DNA of 64,000 bases, taken from NCBI RefSeq assembly GCF_004210375.1, contig NW_027467782.1:22733276-22797275 (forward strand), read 5' to 3'. The notes under the pieces are model-generated. The model was not told where the DNA came from. It saw only the letters and a list, made by a program, of their open reading frames with translations, and did not search any database. Source of the stretch: Tachypleus tridentatus (lineage: Eukaryota > Arthropoda > Merostomata > Xiphosura > Limulidae). Each line of letters opens with the position of its first letter. Positions within the stretch are counted from its first letter, which is position 1. Of the stretch, positions 11,809 to 24,839 are shown in pieces. The position numbers and the translations under genes are program-made.

Positions 11809-12048
11809 CTACCAATCTTCCAAACAAATGAACAACATTAGTTGACAATTTGAATAGCCAACTGCCACTTTACTATTCACATCCAGAATAACCAATGGAG
11901 AGACAACAGTTTGACATTCAAAAAAGTTAATAGTCATTCCTCGATTGCCATCTATCTCTGCATATCCCACATTAGTTGTATTTTTTAGTAGATAAACATT
12001 CAGTAAGGCCACTTTGTATTGTTTTGGAGATAAAACTTGTACTTGCAT
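11809..12048 (-). CDS. Candidate exon of unknown protein, 79 codons
   Basis: An open frame on the minus strand starts with ATG just after a possible acceptor (ATGATCTAG) and ends in TAG. The residues alternate like beta strands (for example VALLNVYLLKNTTNVGYAEI) and the composition looks protein-like rather than random AT-rich noise. It could join in phase 0 to the exon candidate at 12617-12718 if that one used a weak GTATTA donor, but this is speculative. I recognise no family. It may be a decayed gene fragment in the spacer. Confidence 0.3.
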   Translation of the reverse strand: MQVQVLSPKQYKVALLNVYLLKNTTNVGYAEIDGNRGMTINFFECQTVVSPLVILDVNSKVAVGYSNCQLMLFICLEDW

Positions 12049-12616
12049 CTAGATCATTGAAATAACCACATCCTGAGTTACTTATGTTTAATAAGTTATT
12101 TTATATTATCAACACTATTACTTTTTCACATACCTCAGTTTTCGTACAGTTTCTAGTGAAATATAAAATTATTCTTCAACATGTCTAATTGAGAAGTGTT
12201 CAGTAGACAATTCTGCTATTTTTTTTACTTGTATGAAATGTACAGTTTATGTCGTGGAAGCTGAAACTGCACTCGCTACTTCGTATGGTACATTTTCTGA
12301 TACTTCTGTGACTTTGTGTAGTGACAGATGATAATAGTGGAAACTTTCAGTTCAGGACTATACATTGGGTCATTTAATTTTTATTATAATAGTCTGGAAA
12401 CAACCCAGTCATACTTTTCTTTTTTATACCAATTATTTCGATAATTATTTTGAATATATTATCTTTTGATATAACATAACCCACACCATTATAATATGAA
12501 ATCATTATAGAATTCAAATTTGAGTATGATCTATTCATCTAGGACATTGAAAATAAGTTAAGAAAAACACAACACAACAATTACTTTATTTAAAGATGTT
12601 AAATAGTGATGAATAA

Positions 12617-12718
12617 TTATTGTAATACAAAACTAGCTTCTACACTAACAATTTGGCCATTGTCTTCGTAGAATAAACACACAGTGTTTGTTCCACGGTA
12701 GTCATAAGTTACTTCTAC
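12617..12718 (-). CDS. Candidate exon of unknown protein, 33 codons
   Basis: Minus-strand sequence follows a good acceptor (TTTTAAACAG) and reads VEVTYDYRGTNTVCLFYEDN and onward to a TAA, with balanced codon use unlike its surroundings. Either it is a terminal exon, or it splices from a GT about 12 bp before the stop into the frame at 11809-12048. No upstream exon was found before the LINE relic starting near 13120. Family unknown. Confidence 0.3.
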   Translation of the reverse strand, partial: VEVTYDYRGTNTVCLFYEDNGQIVSVEASFVLQ

Positions 12719-12914
12719 CTGTTTAAAACTTCAGTTAAAATGTATACCAACAATTTATGTTTGAGGAGGCTAATAATATAGTGTGTAATATGTCATTCCT
12801 GTCTATCAATAGAGTTATGTCAACATTATTTTAGCAATAAATACTTCTTTATTTATCATTATTAAGTACTAATGAACACTCATTCAGATATTTAAAGAAG
12901 TTTTTGTGTGTTTA

Positions 12915-12990
12915 GTGTTAAGCATATAGCTACACAATGGGCTATCTGCACTGTACTTGCCACAAACACTGAAACAAGGTTTTAAAATAA
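12915..12990 (-). mobile_element. Fragment of tRNA-like SINE (type B)
   Basis: The fragment reads AGCTACACAATGGGCTATCTG followed by a degraded CTGTACTTGCCACAAACACT. It matches the 3' half of the second SINE type, whose plus-strand copy at 38316-38450 reads CAGATAGCCCATTGTGTAGC. It is short and decayed. Confidence 0.6.
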
Positions 12991-13119
12991 TGTAATGTGT
13001 TTCAGTACAACAAGGGATGTGTTGGTCCATTTCAGCTTTCTCGTTATCTAAGCCAAACTTAAACTATTAAATAAGTAAATTAACAAATTTAAAACTAGCA
13101 CTTTTCATTCACATATCTA

Positions 13120-14340
13120 TCAAGCTTTAGTTTAAAAACTCAATCAAATTTACTTCCTCTGCAACATCTGAAGGCAACCCATTCAATAAGTCAACAATTC
13201 TATTTGAAATATAAATTATCTTGATTGAAACACTGCTTCTATCTTCCCTAAATCTATACTTGTCCCCCTCCCAAGTTCTATAATTATTTTGTTAAGTGTG
13301 AAAAATGTTGATTCATGAACATTGTCAATTCTTTTTAAAATCTGAAACACTTCAATTAGACCCCCTTTAACTTTTTCTAAGACAAAATATTTTTAAGGAA
13401 ATAAATCTCTCCTTGTGTGACAGCCCTCCATTACAGGAATCATTCTTTGAAGCCATCAGAACAAGTTGGTGTATTTCCAGAAGTACACAAAACTCCAAAT
13501 GTGGTATAATTAGTGACCAAAACAAAGAAGTTATAAATTTCAGATCAGTATTCAACATTTCTTTAGATACAACCTAAAGTTCTATTTGCCCTATCCTTAG
13601 CAATAGCACAGTGCTTGAATGGATTTAGAGAATGATCAGCTAGTTACACCAAGATCCTTATCTTTCATGACACTATTAAGGTTATTCCTATCCAAATTAT
13701 ACTTAATTGGAATTATGATAACACAAAAAATTGCATTTATCATACTTAAAACCCTACTGCCGTCTATCTACTATTTCAGGTGTGGAATACTGCTTAATTA
13801 TTCCTTAGTGAAAATAAACTATTCAAAATTTAGTAATGCAATCAGCAGATCCTAACTTTCCTTTATCATCCCACTAGGGTCTCACCCACATTTTAACCTT
13901 TTCTTTACCCCTTATTGTAACTAGATCCTTAGCATTAATATTTAATTTTTACCTAAACTTTTCAAAACATTCATTTTGATGCCCTAAGTTTCCTTATTTT
14001 TTTTATACCATAACAATTTAAATATCTTAAATTTATTATGCTTTTCTTTAATTTTCTCTTGCTCTTTATGACTCAGTCTGGTTTTTATTTGCAGCTACCC
14101 TTTTCTTTAAGGAATATTTAAAGAAGAATCTCATCTAATCAGTATCTGCAAATAACCCAGATGGATTCAATCTCCTTGCTATTACTTTTTGATATCATCA
14201 ATTTCAACAGGATGCAAATTAAATTTCACGTATAAAACCACTCCTCCTTTTGTTCTTTATCAACAACCTGTAAACCTGCATTTTAGAGAAATTTCTGTCA
14301 TCAACATCATCTATGTGCAAGTTATTCTAGTTACATCAAA
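13120..14340 (-). mobile_element. Non-LTR retrotransposon relic with endonuclease and C-terminal parts
   Basis: On the minus strand, GVVLYVKFNLHPVEIDDIK (about 14250-14305) is a LINE AP-endonuclease segment, followed by a decayed linker. Then comes a jump to the region after the palm domain: YNLDRNNLNSVMKDKDLGV (about 13645-13705), a PHLEFCVL segment (about 13490-13515) and a 3' segment around 13120-13370. The catalytic reverse-transcriptase core is missing between about 13760 and 13900, so this is an internally deleted, stop-filled relic. The open frames seen on the plus strand here are shadows. Confidence 0.75.
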
Positions 14341-14751
14341 ATTGTCCATTCCTGTTTGTGCTGTCATCATTTATTTTATATTTCTAGCACCACAGTAGTA
14401 ACAATTAAACCTACCCTTATAACCACTTGTATCAATTCATGCATTAACTCTAAAGATGTTATTAAAATAACCAAATTTTATTTTTATTTTCTTATCTATC
14501 TTACTCTATTTGTGCTGTTGATTTTATTTTCTAGCATAACAAACCACAATTTATAATATTGCTTGCTATGTTTCTTGACCTAGAAACATTATTTTAATGT
14601 ATTATACAAGTTTTTTGTTGTTGCAATGCATCTTGTGATTTGAATTGTTACCTTATATCCTGTTGTTTATCAAATATCTCGCACTTATAGAAAGTTTAAG
14701 TGATTTAGCTAAAAATATGTAGAGACAGTCCAAATACATTTAATACAAAGG

Positions 14752-15303
14752 CAGAGATGCCAACTATTTCAAATGACTGAGTGATTGTAGACAGAGCCCT
14801 TTCACAGTTTTAGTCCTTTTAGATTTGCCAGAAACAAGACAACCTGGTGAAAGAGGCCTCTTTTTTTTTTTCCATCTTGTGAATGATCACATTGGTGTTT
14901 CTATGCTGCTTAGAAAACGAGAAATACCCATCTATGCGAGCACTAATTGGCTAACAAGCACTGATGGTGTGACTAAGGATTCCCCCACGTACCCAATATG
15001 GAGAAGCACCGCACTCAAACTATTGGTAGACAGAGATACAAATATTTTTTATTATTTCAAGCACAAACATGATTATTGCAAGTAGCCATTTGGACTGTCT
15101 TTTATTTATTATCAAAATTTATTTGTATCTAACTAGAAATTTTCTTTTCACCCCTTTCAAGCCCTGGGGAAATAATTTATCACTTTATTGTATAGGCTTA
15201 TATCGTATATAATAATTTGGGAGTTGCAACAAGTCGTAATATTTGTCTGTATGAGTCTATAGTTGTAATGAATACACCAAAATCGTAATGGTTGGCATCT
15301 CTG
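14752..15303. mobile_element. hAT-like MITE, 552 bp
   Basis: Inverted termini CAGAGATGCCAACTAT and, on the complement of the other end, CAGAGATGCCAACCAT are flanked by a direct repeat CAAAGG (14746-14751 and 15304-15309). The CAGAGATGCCAAC terminus is typical of hAT non-autonomous elements, although hAT duplications are normally 8 bp and only 6 bp are conserved here. The interior open frames (14825-15085 plus, 15157-15396 minus) show no transposase motif. Confidence 0.75.
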
Positions 15304-15309
15304 CAAAGG

Positions 15310-18300
15310 GAGCTTAGTTTTGAAACAAAATACTTGTATCTTTTGGGTTGACATTAAACCCATTAACGTTAGTTCAATGAAAAAATGTGATGCCATTTAC
15401 TTCAAAACTTTTGTTACATTGTCAATGAGCAAGGATGAATTGTTTATTTTTCTCACTGCTGAAAGTAAAGGTTGACACTGATTTAGTAATAACCTGGGCT
15501 CCAGAGGAATTCATGTTACTGTTTTGTTTTTAAACTTATGCCTTGTAAATATTTTAATGTGATTTAGATTGCATTATGCTCCCACTCATGTCATGAAATA
15601 GCACTGTTAATGAACAAAACCAGTTTTGTGTTGTTTACATTATTCTATCGTATATTGTTATTAATTTATTTCAACTTGACAAACACGTTAAAACACAGTT
15701 TACAGTTCTCTAATTCAAAATTTTAATAGTTAGTTCTCTTAAATAGATAAATACATAACACCAATACACATATTCAGTAAAACACACTTAACTCACTCAT
15801 CTTGTTTGTCAATCAATAAGAACAAAGCTACACAAAGGGATATCTTTGATCTGCTCACCCAACAAAGCTTGAAGAACCCAGATAGAAAAACTGTCAACAA
15901 ATTTCACAGATTCCTTCCATTCTTCATCCACGCTATGGTTACAGGACAAATGTTTTGCTGAAAACTTTCAGATTCATAAGCTGAAGAAACATTCTAGGAA
16001 GACCGTTTCTATTGATTTCCCACCATCTAAGACGAACAACTATGCCTAATGTATGATAACAGAAAGCAATATTGGAGCATCTTCTTTTAAGCCCTCAGGA
16101 TTTTCTTTGGGTACAGCTGTTTTCCTTCACAACAATGTTTTGTTGTAGAATCTCAAGGTACCATTGCATACAGACAGAACTTTTCCATTTTTCATTGGCA
16201 TGATTGAAAATTCTTAAACTATTGTAAAGAATTTTGTAATTTTAAGACATGTAACAAATCCTTGAATTTATCCTGATTTTGTTGTGTCTTCATTCTTAAG
16301 TATTTCTTGCCTTCAACAGGAATATTAATGTCAGCTTTGCAGGATATCATTACCATAAAAAAATCTTATTGATAAATTTAAAAAAATCAAACCACATGTA
16401 ATAAAATTTGTATGCCATTCACTTTTCATTATATTCCTTATTTAGTTATGAAATTAATATTGTTGTTATTTAACCTATCCATTTAGTTTGGACTTTTTCT
16501 TAAAACATAATGTGATATTTCCATTTTACATCTTAGCATCATATAGAGACAATCACAGGTTGAACTACACATTTGTTGTGATAATTATTAATCATCAAAA
16601 TTTGTAAAAATGCACTCCTTGCACCTTACAAATCTTTGTTTGATCCTTGTTTGGGTAATGTTTATTTTTGGTGTTCTAACTGAATGGATTCACTAACCAC
16701 AACTTGAAATGCAAAATATAATAAAGTTAGGAAGAAAATCTTAATTAAAAAGACAGTAAAAAGTTTCTTCAGCCAGTGTGGTCTCACTCAAGTAATAATG
16801 TTAAAATAAAGATATCAGATTTAAAATACTATTTGACATAATTATGGTTAAGGAATTTATCATAAGAATTAATATAAAATTAAGATGTGTTAGTAATTTT
16901 CTTAGTTTATTTATTATTTTATTTCCTTAAACATTATTTACAATGTGTATGATTTTAAAATTTTCTATGTGATATTGTTAGTGGTGGGTGATAACAAAGT
17001 TGCCTTCCCTCTGGGCTTTTAGCACTAAATTGGGGACAGCTAGTGCAGATAGTACTCATTTTTTTAAATAAAAATTATGTCAGTTATTTGAAATAAAAAG
17101 AAATAGCTTCTTTTTTTAAGATAAGCAGGAACTTGCACTATTTGTGTACTCACCACAAATATTGAAGTCTGGTTTTGTCCTTTGACTTATCGCTGTGCCA
17201 CTAGATCTGAAAATACTGTCAAATATTGTTTAACATGTAAAACAGAAAATGTTTGAGCTTTGAATCTTTTATTGCTTTTATACACAATCGTGTGATCTTG
17301 GCAATTTCTGAGCAGTGGTAATACATAAACTCCACTGTTTATTTGAAAAAGAAACTTAGTTTTGCTACGATACTAAAGTTCTTATTACAGCTGAGAAACA
17401 TCTAACCTTAATATGCATTGGATGTTGAATCTGCTACATTCCCCAATCATAACAGTGAATTCAAAATAACAAAAATCTTCTCTCATGTTCAGCTGATATC
17501 ATTTCCTAAAATTATATTTACTGACAATGTATGAGTGGTTTTCATCATTTGTTTGTACGTTTCATAAGGCAAGTGTTGTTATTGCGTCACTTTTACATGT
17601 GGAAGTAGTTTTAGTTGGTAAAAGATGTCTTGGCCTTACTTCCTGTGTGTTGTAAAACAAATGTTACTGTTGCAAATATACAAATAGCTGACCTCTAATT
17701 TTGCATCTGTCATAAACTTACTGTAACTCTCACTAAGTCTGTGATAAACTGGTTCTTCTCCCATTCTTGGAAGGGTATTTTATTAATTGTTTCCAGAACA
17801 AACTGTACTGTCATCCTTCATATGGTGCTGTTGCAGTGCCTATAAACAGGGACCAACTATTTATTTAATATACCTTTCATGAACATATGGTGCTCAACTA
17901 GTCTTATACAAGGTAACTCTTTATGGCTGAAGTTTCTTTCCAAACAAATATATCCTGAGATATCTTTGTGTACATAAGTGACAGAGGAATTTTTAGGCCT
18001 CATTCAACTTGAATGCAAATGTATCAAAGGAAATTAATAGAAAAAAGAACAACATATTGTGATAAGGAAGGAATAATATATACCTAAGTTGAATGCTATT
18101 GTTATCATCCTGTGTTTTGTTTTCATATCCATTATATTAAACAGATAAGCTTGTTCTTACTTTAACAATTTAAAATATCACTGAAAAGTAAACTGATGTG
18201 TATCTTCAGCCTTGGCAAGTTACCCTATTCCAACTTTTCAGGGAAAATATTGGCCACTGTATTGTTCAAGGCTTCTTCAATCCTACATATTTTCAGTTCA
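15310..18300. other. AT-rich spacer sequence with small SINE fragments
   Basis: No coding region is supported. Two SINE pieces occur: a type B fragment at 15822-15890 on the minus strand (AAAGCTACACAAAGGGATATC) and a type A fragment at 16981-17053 on the plus strand (GGTGGGTGATAACAAAGTTG, then GGGGACAGCTAGTGCAGATAG). Both are strongly decayed. The rest is low in CpG and rich in TTTA/AAAT words. Confidence 0.5.
16981..17053 (+). mobile_element. Fragment of tRNA-derived SINE (type A)
   Basis: About 73 bp match the central body of the type A SINE in plus orientation (GTGGTGGGTGATAACAAAGT, TGCCTTCCCTCTGG, CTAAATTGGGGACAGCTAG). Head and tail are absent. Confidence 0.7.
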
Positions 18301-18310
18301 CAAAAAGTTA

Positions 18311-19268
18311 TTAAGTCATGCGTAGTGACATTGATAAAAATCCATCACAGTTTGACCAATGTTGTACTACAACTATCTCTTTCCAAACCTGTGTAGACAA
18401 GTTAATTTGCTGTAGTGTACTACTTTTAGCAATAATGGAAAGTAAAAAGTCTTGGAATACTATTAATGAAATTAATTTTGTATCAATAATGCTGACAGAT
18501 ATCAACAAAGCTGTTTCAGTCAATCATAGTTAACTGTTACCAGTATCATGAACAATATGAGACAACAGTGTTTCACAGATTCTTTTCATGAACCAACTGG
18601 ATCAAACTTGGGCACTTCTAATTCCATTCCAAACATAATTTCTGAGCTAAGTACCTTAGAATTCAATGAGTGGTTAGCAGAGATAAATCCAGGCTTTGAA
18701 GAAAAGGAAATAGAACCCCTTGGAAAGTGTTTCAGATTGTCATTTACAAAATTAATTGTTGTATATAGACTTTCTAGACAACTTTGAGCACCATATTACA
18801 TCAGATCTGAACCCTTTAATCTAGTGTTCAAAAACCATCATATGGAGTTCTTCCAAATGTGAAAGGCTTCAGCATCATAAACCTCATAATAATGGAAACA
18901 AATTCTGAGCTGTTAATCAACGATGTGATAAATCTCAATTTCATTAAACTTCAGTTTCTGATTGAAAACTAGAAACCAGACGACTGTGATGTCTTTACAA
19001 CTTTCAGCTAATATTCCTGAAATGCGTTTTATTGTATTAGCAATGTGATAAATACAAACAATACCAACACTTTTCAAACATGTTCCCCCCCACTTCTATA
19101 CTGAACACTACACCAAGGGTTAGTGATATGTTTACTGACTTGTAATGGCAAAATCTGGGGTTTCATTTCTTGCAGTAGACAGAGTACATTAAAACCATTG
19201 TATATTTCTACTCTAAAACTAATAAACACTGAAAAATATCGTTCATGAACTCTAATTACATGAATCAT
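18311..19268 (-). pseudogene. Degenerate minus-strand coding relic, family unknown
   Basis: Minus-strand translation gives protein-like stretches separated by stops and frame changes: HVIRVHERYFSVFISFRVEI and more at 19074-19268, KVVKTSQSSGF with LINSSEFVSIIMRFMMLKPF at about 18860-19000, and LLSIIAKSSTLQQINLSTQV with WKEIVVVQHWSNCDGF at about 18335-18450. No splice signals are obvious between them, so it could be a decayed single-exon (retrocopied) gene or old mobile-element coding sequence. A plus-strand frame at 18548-18787 competes in part. I cannot name a family. Confidence 0.25.
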
Positions 19269-20239
19269 GTCATTTCACTGTTATATCCTCACAATTATTT
19301 GCAGTTCGTTAACAACATGTAAAGTTACAACATAAAGTAGTAATATAATGCTTTGCATACAACTTGTTATGCAAATGAATTATAAAATAATTAGATATGA
19401 ATCAATTGTCTTCTACCAAGTAAACCAAAATATCTTTTCCAGATTCCTTTACAAATTCATAGGGCTTCTTTATGGTTAAAAAAGGCTTAATCTCAACAGA
19501 AGGAAATTTCATCTTCTTCTGTGTAATCTGATTATGTTTTAGATAACATTTCTTAAATAGTTTGACAGAAAAGTTTTGTGTATAATTTCAAGGAATGTTC
19601 GAACCTTGTCAATGTTAATGAACTGCAATTTGAATCAAGATAATCATTAATTATAATGTATTCTATCATAGATGAATATTTTAGCTGTAATAGCACTTTA
19701 ATATGAATGATAAAAATGCCTAACACACTATTCAGTTGTTAAGATAATTCATTTAAATTTGTTCTTTGAAATCACGATAAAGTAGAGCATGTTGCAAAGT
19801 GTTTCACATATATTTCTATAACCCAAATATATATATAAGCCATGAACCTACAACAATATTGTACATTCAAATTACATTTACTTCTTTAGAGAAAGAACTT
19901 CAGAGATTTTAAAATATAGTAACTTACAATTTTACCAAGTTTTCCATCTTTCTATTTTCCTGAAGAGGATGTGATCAATGAAAGTAGGTGAAAAGCAGGA
20001 TTATTTTCTGTAACAAAAATTGATTGTTGTTTTAAGGTTATAAGCACAATAAATATTAAAACAATAATGACTTCATTCTTTTATTTGTAAAAACTGTATT
20101 TCCAATATATAAAATTTATATTTAAATATGAAAAATAAAGTTGTACCATATGTTATTGTCTGTCATTCAGTGTTAATTTCTATAAAATCTACAATAGCCA
20201 ACAGATAAATAGCAATTACTCCAGTAAATATCACTAAAG

Positions 20240-20360
20240 CACTGTCTTGACATCCTCTGACAACTCAGTGGCAAACATAAGATTTTGATATCCATAGTTG
20301 GTTGAGCACGTGTAGCTCATTCTGTAATTTTGCTTTTAACAGAAAAACAAAACAAAAAAC
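20240..20360 (+). mobile_element. Decayed SINE (type B)
   Basis: CAACTCAGTGGCAAACATA, then GATTTTGATATCCATAG, TTGGTTGAGCACGTGTAGCT and an A-rich tail follow the order of the intact type B copy at 38316-38450. Diverged, with CpG losses. Confidence 0.5.
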
Positions 20361-23300
20361 ACTGTAAATCAATTTTCTTTAATAATGTGTGAAAAAAATT
20401 ATAAAATCGTATTTTTATTTACCCAAAAGTATACAGCAAGTAGACCCTAAGTGTAAAAATATTATAGGTTCATAATATTAAATTACCAGAAAGTTTTCAT
20501 TATATGAGATTAGAAGTGTCTGAGTTCAGATTACCAACAAACGTGCTGACCCTCAAATATGGAGCAAACTAGCAGTCACTCATTTTAACACATATATGTA
20601 AATTAAGTATAAATATATTGCCATCATATGCATTACAGCCAATATAAATTCAAATAAAAAATAAATTATTTCTCTATTAGTTTACTAGCATTAGATACTT
20701 TTCACCTAAATATTTATCTTGCATATTTAAATATTTTGGGAATTTATGTTGAAAAAGAGCCATTCAGTAAAATAACATGTTTAAATGTGGTCATTATTGT
20801 AATGTAAATCATAAACTGACCAATGAAATTAAATTTATATTTCAATATGCCCCATCATTATCTAGTGTATAAAGCATTTGCTTCAAATTCTGTGACTTTT
20901 AAATCTTTTTTTAATACAAGGTTAAAGGTAGATACTCTACAAATGTAAACATATTGTAGCTTTGTTTTGTATACTGACAAATTGTATCAGTGAATGCAGG
21001 AAATATAGTTAAACAGTACAAATTTGATGGAGGAAGCCAAATCAAACCTTACAGTTAGTAATTTGGAATTTTATGAGTTATTCTATCCAGACAAATAAGC
21101 TTGAAACCATATTATGACATTTATAACTTTATTTTGTATGCAATTTTGGATTAATTATCACAAAAATTTTCAAAAGGGATGGACAAGATTAATACTGAAA
21201 ATTCAGGAAATATTAGTAAAAAAGGAGAGCTATCTGCAGGAAAACTAACTGAAGTGAAACCATTGAGTTACTTCAATATATATACAATCAAAGAATAATT
21301 TCTAAAGCATATTTCATGAGTGCTTTCCAATTAAACAACCTACCTAAAGCCAGAATACTTTGATTATCACGAGACAGAACTATTGCATTCAGGTTTGTAA
21401 TATCTCCAACATCAGTTTCCATACATTTATTATTATTAATTATTATTAACACAGGTTAAAAGAGTTGGAGATGCTGAAACTTACTTCTCCAGATCTTCAG
21501 CAACTGTAAATTAAAATACATAAATGATCCATGGAGATATAGAAATTGACATATTTGCTAACCAAGGTTTTCTGCTTCATCCATATTAAATGTTTCAAAG
21601 TGTATTTTAACAAAGCAATCGTAACAGGTTCAGAATGTCCAAGATGTAAAACATCACACATACATGTACTACTTTCTTAAAATTATATGCTTAATTTAAA
21701 TTTATAATTTATTGTTATACTAGAGGTACAAAAATAATTCTGATAAAAGTAACTTCAAACATTTTAACAGAATGATTGAAAATGAATTAATTTAAAATGT
21801 GCCATTTAGAACTGAAGTAATAATATGGGCAGTTGTCATAAACTTTATCCTAATGGTAATCACAATAAAAAAAAGAAAGCTAATATATAACTAAACTATC
21901 AATGAGCTACTATTTCTAATAATATTAAATCTCCATTTTCATGTTGTATGAATAATGATAAAATTTGAGCAAGTATTTGTTTTTCTCAAAAAATGTATAA
22001 AGAAATAACATTTAATAAAAATTACAACAGAATTTATAAAGTTAACATAATTTGAAAGTAGTCCTTGAATAAATACTTCTGCAAAAACATTTTAACTAGT
22101 CTCCTGATGAACTACAAAGTTACTGAACTATTTGTGTTTGTTGATCTTTCTCTCATACTCCTATACTTATTAGCAAGCGAAGCTCAAAACTAGTTTCTAA
22201 TTATTACTGTTTTTTTCATTATTCCAACAGTCAATTAATAGAAATTTCAATTTGTGATATATCGTGAACCTGACAATGACCAAAGAAGGTAAAAACATTG
22301 TTTGCTCCTCTACCCATACCTGCCATATTTATGTATATAATTTTCAATTACACAGATTATCAGGAAACTGATCAAAATTACCATTTCCAGGTATTTCACC
22401 TATCCAGATAATCAAAATGTCATAAAACTTGCTCACTCTTTGTAATGACAAAGCCACTCAGGCCATTAGCCAATATCACTAATTTTGAACTACTGACTAG
22501 ATCCCACAACCAAACCTTTTTTCTGTTCAACTACTTACTAGAACAAAAACAACTGGTTTTTTAATATATTTGATTAATGTAGCTCTCAATTGATTAATTA
22601 TCAAATAATGGCAATCCCTCAGATCTAGTGAGAAAACATGTATGAGAAAATTGAGTTCCAAGAGAGAAGAGTATGACAGATATTTCCTGTATAAAAGGGA
22701 TGTGGTACAAATCTTTAATACAGGTTGTGGTAGAGGTAAGAATTTATCTGAATTTCATTTTGTAATAAATATTTTAATCGTTGATATAAGAAATGCCCTA
22801 TATCATAGCTTTTGAGCAAGAACTCCCATATGCCCTAAAGTGAGAAAACAAGAGAAAAATATCTAAGGACATGTAAAAGGCTATTGAAATACATCAGTGT
22901 TAAGTGACCAATAGTTGGTCCCAAAATAATGTACTAGGTTGCATAAAACCTAAAACACGAGGGAACTTGCAAGTAGTTGTTTCTTCAGAGTTGCATCTAT
23001 GTTGAAGACAAATACTGTAAAATATTTATGGTGTACTCTCAGGGGCACCATCTTACAAAATAAAAAGATTTTAAAAACACATACAAAATTGGAGGTTTAA
23101 CTGATTACAATACATCTATACATTTCCTACTGTTCTTGTGCAAAACAAAAACCATCTTAATCTGAAGTGTTAAGTATCAATATTTTAATCATAATCTTTC
23201 ATTATTTAGATTTGATTGGCCCTGAAACTCAGCTAAAAGACTGACTTGAACATACATCTTACATTTGTTCCTGCACACCTGTATCTTTAGTCATGTTCCA

Positions 23301-24830
23301 AAACTAACTTGAAACTGATCTTAAACTTGCCATACTATACAATAGCCTAGTTTGAAATTGTTTAGTACACATTTCAAATGTCATGTATCTAATGTCACAG
23401 TTTGTAAAACATAATTAACTTCATGAATATACTTTAAAATTTTGACACAGATCCAATCTATGCAACTAATAACAGCCAAATTATGATAGATTTGAATTCA
23501 TATCAATGGAACTAAATGCTAAAATAACCATAATAAAATCCTTTTTTACAATTTTAGAAGCTTTAAATCAACATACGAGTGACTAATTTTGAATACACAA
23601 CATGTTTCTAAATACAAAAGTACACTGTTAAGACCAGGATGGTATTATAAGCATAACTTTATTTTCAAGTTTAGAGAAACCTCTAAATGTTATAAGCACT
23701 ATAATTCTAAAGTTGATTCAGTTCAATAAGAAGAAAGAAAACGTGAAAACAAAAATAGTAAATGATAGTTAAGTCTGATTACATCAGTTGTGATAAAAAC
23801 AGTCACATGTCCAAAGCAGCATACACACTTGAATTTGTTTCAGGGTAAAAAGTATCAAGACAGCTATTAATCAGCTTCTAAGTATCTTGTACATTCTTCT
23901 TTAACAAATACATTAAAAATGGGGAAAAAATACATAGTTCAAGTGGGTTGGAAAATATTACTTTTATGTAATTGTGACAACTTTATACACTAAGTACCTA
24001 CTTCATAAAGATCTCCATAAACATATACACATACATTTGAGAAATGCTATTTATTGATAACTGCAAAACAGATGTGAAATGCAGGTAATTACTTGTCCCT
24101 ATAAATGTCAGTACTGAAGAAAGTAGAAAGCAACAAGAATTTTCCTGATTTCACATTCAACACTGCATGATTCCCAGAAACTTTTTATTTCACTGGGTTT
24201 TCACAAAGATGTATCATTTGAGTTTATGCAGAGTAGAAAAGAAAGAGACAAAAATTTCCACCAATGGCTGCAAGAAAAGACAAATTAAGAAGCAGCTAAA
24301 ACCAAATTCTTCAACAACAGCCAGAATTTTATTATGTCCAATCATACAACGCCAATAATATTACAACAAACAGCAACCCATCAAAAACTGTTTATGCTAA
24401 TAAAATAATTTAAAAAATTCATGCTTGAAACACAATTCTGGACAACAAATGATTGGAAATAGATGACATGGTCTGATGTACAACATTTTATCTGTCTTAT
24501 ATTAATGTTAGAATAAAATTATGAAAAACATGAAGAGATATACAATAGTCTTGCATGTGTTTTTCTGACAGTGCATGTATTAGAAGTTGTGTAATTGTGT
24601 GGAAAACTCCTTGTGATAGTCAGAGTGTACCTGAACTTGTCCACTTTGTGTCACTGAATCTCCATACTCATAAACAAGAGTTCTTTGAAGACAATAATTT
24701 AACAATTGAATCCATTTTTACTGCTTGAAACTGATTTTTAAAAGATGACTAGACAAATTACCAGATCTCGCAACACTGATCATCACATTTACTATCATAT
24801 TCCTTTATTGACATCAATGGGGCAATATTT
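20361..24830. other. AT-rich spacer without recognised gene
   Basis: A long, CpG-poor, AT-rich stretch. The only recognised item is the Penelope-terminus relic at 22255-22312. The open frame at 24167-24358 has no motifs and is probably chance. It could be intronic sequence, but no exon pair was found to show that. Confidence 0.45.
22255..22312 (+). mobile_element. Relic of a Penelope-like element terminus
   Basis: GTGAACCTGACAATGACCAA, then AGAAGGTAAAAACATTGTTT and GCTCC align base by base with the complement of 51247-51287 in the Penelope-like element. Nearly every CpG of that sequence is changed to CA or TG. Only the ribozyme-like terminus is left. Confidence 0.65.
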
Positions 24831-24839
24831 TATATTAAA

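Noticed and set aside
24167-24358. Small basic open frame
   Set aside because: No homology, splice context or codon signal; length is expected by chance.
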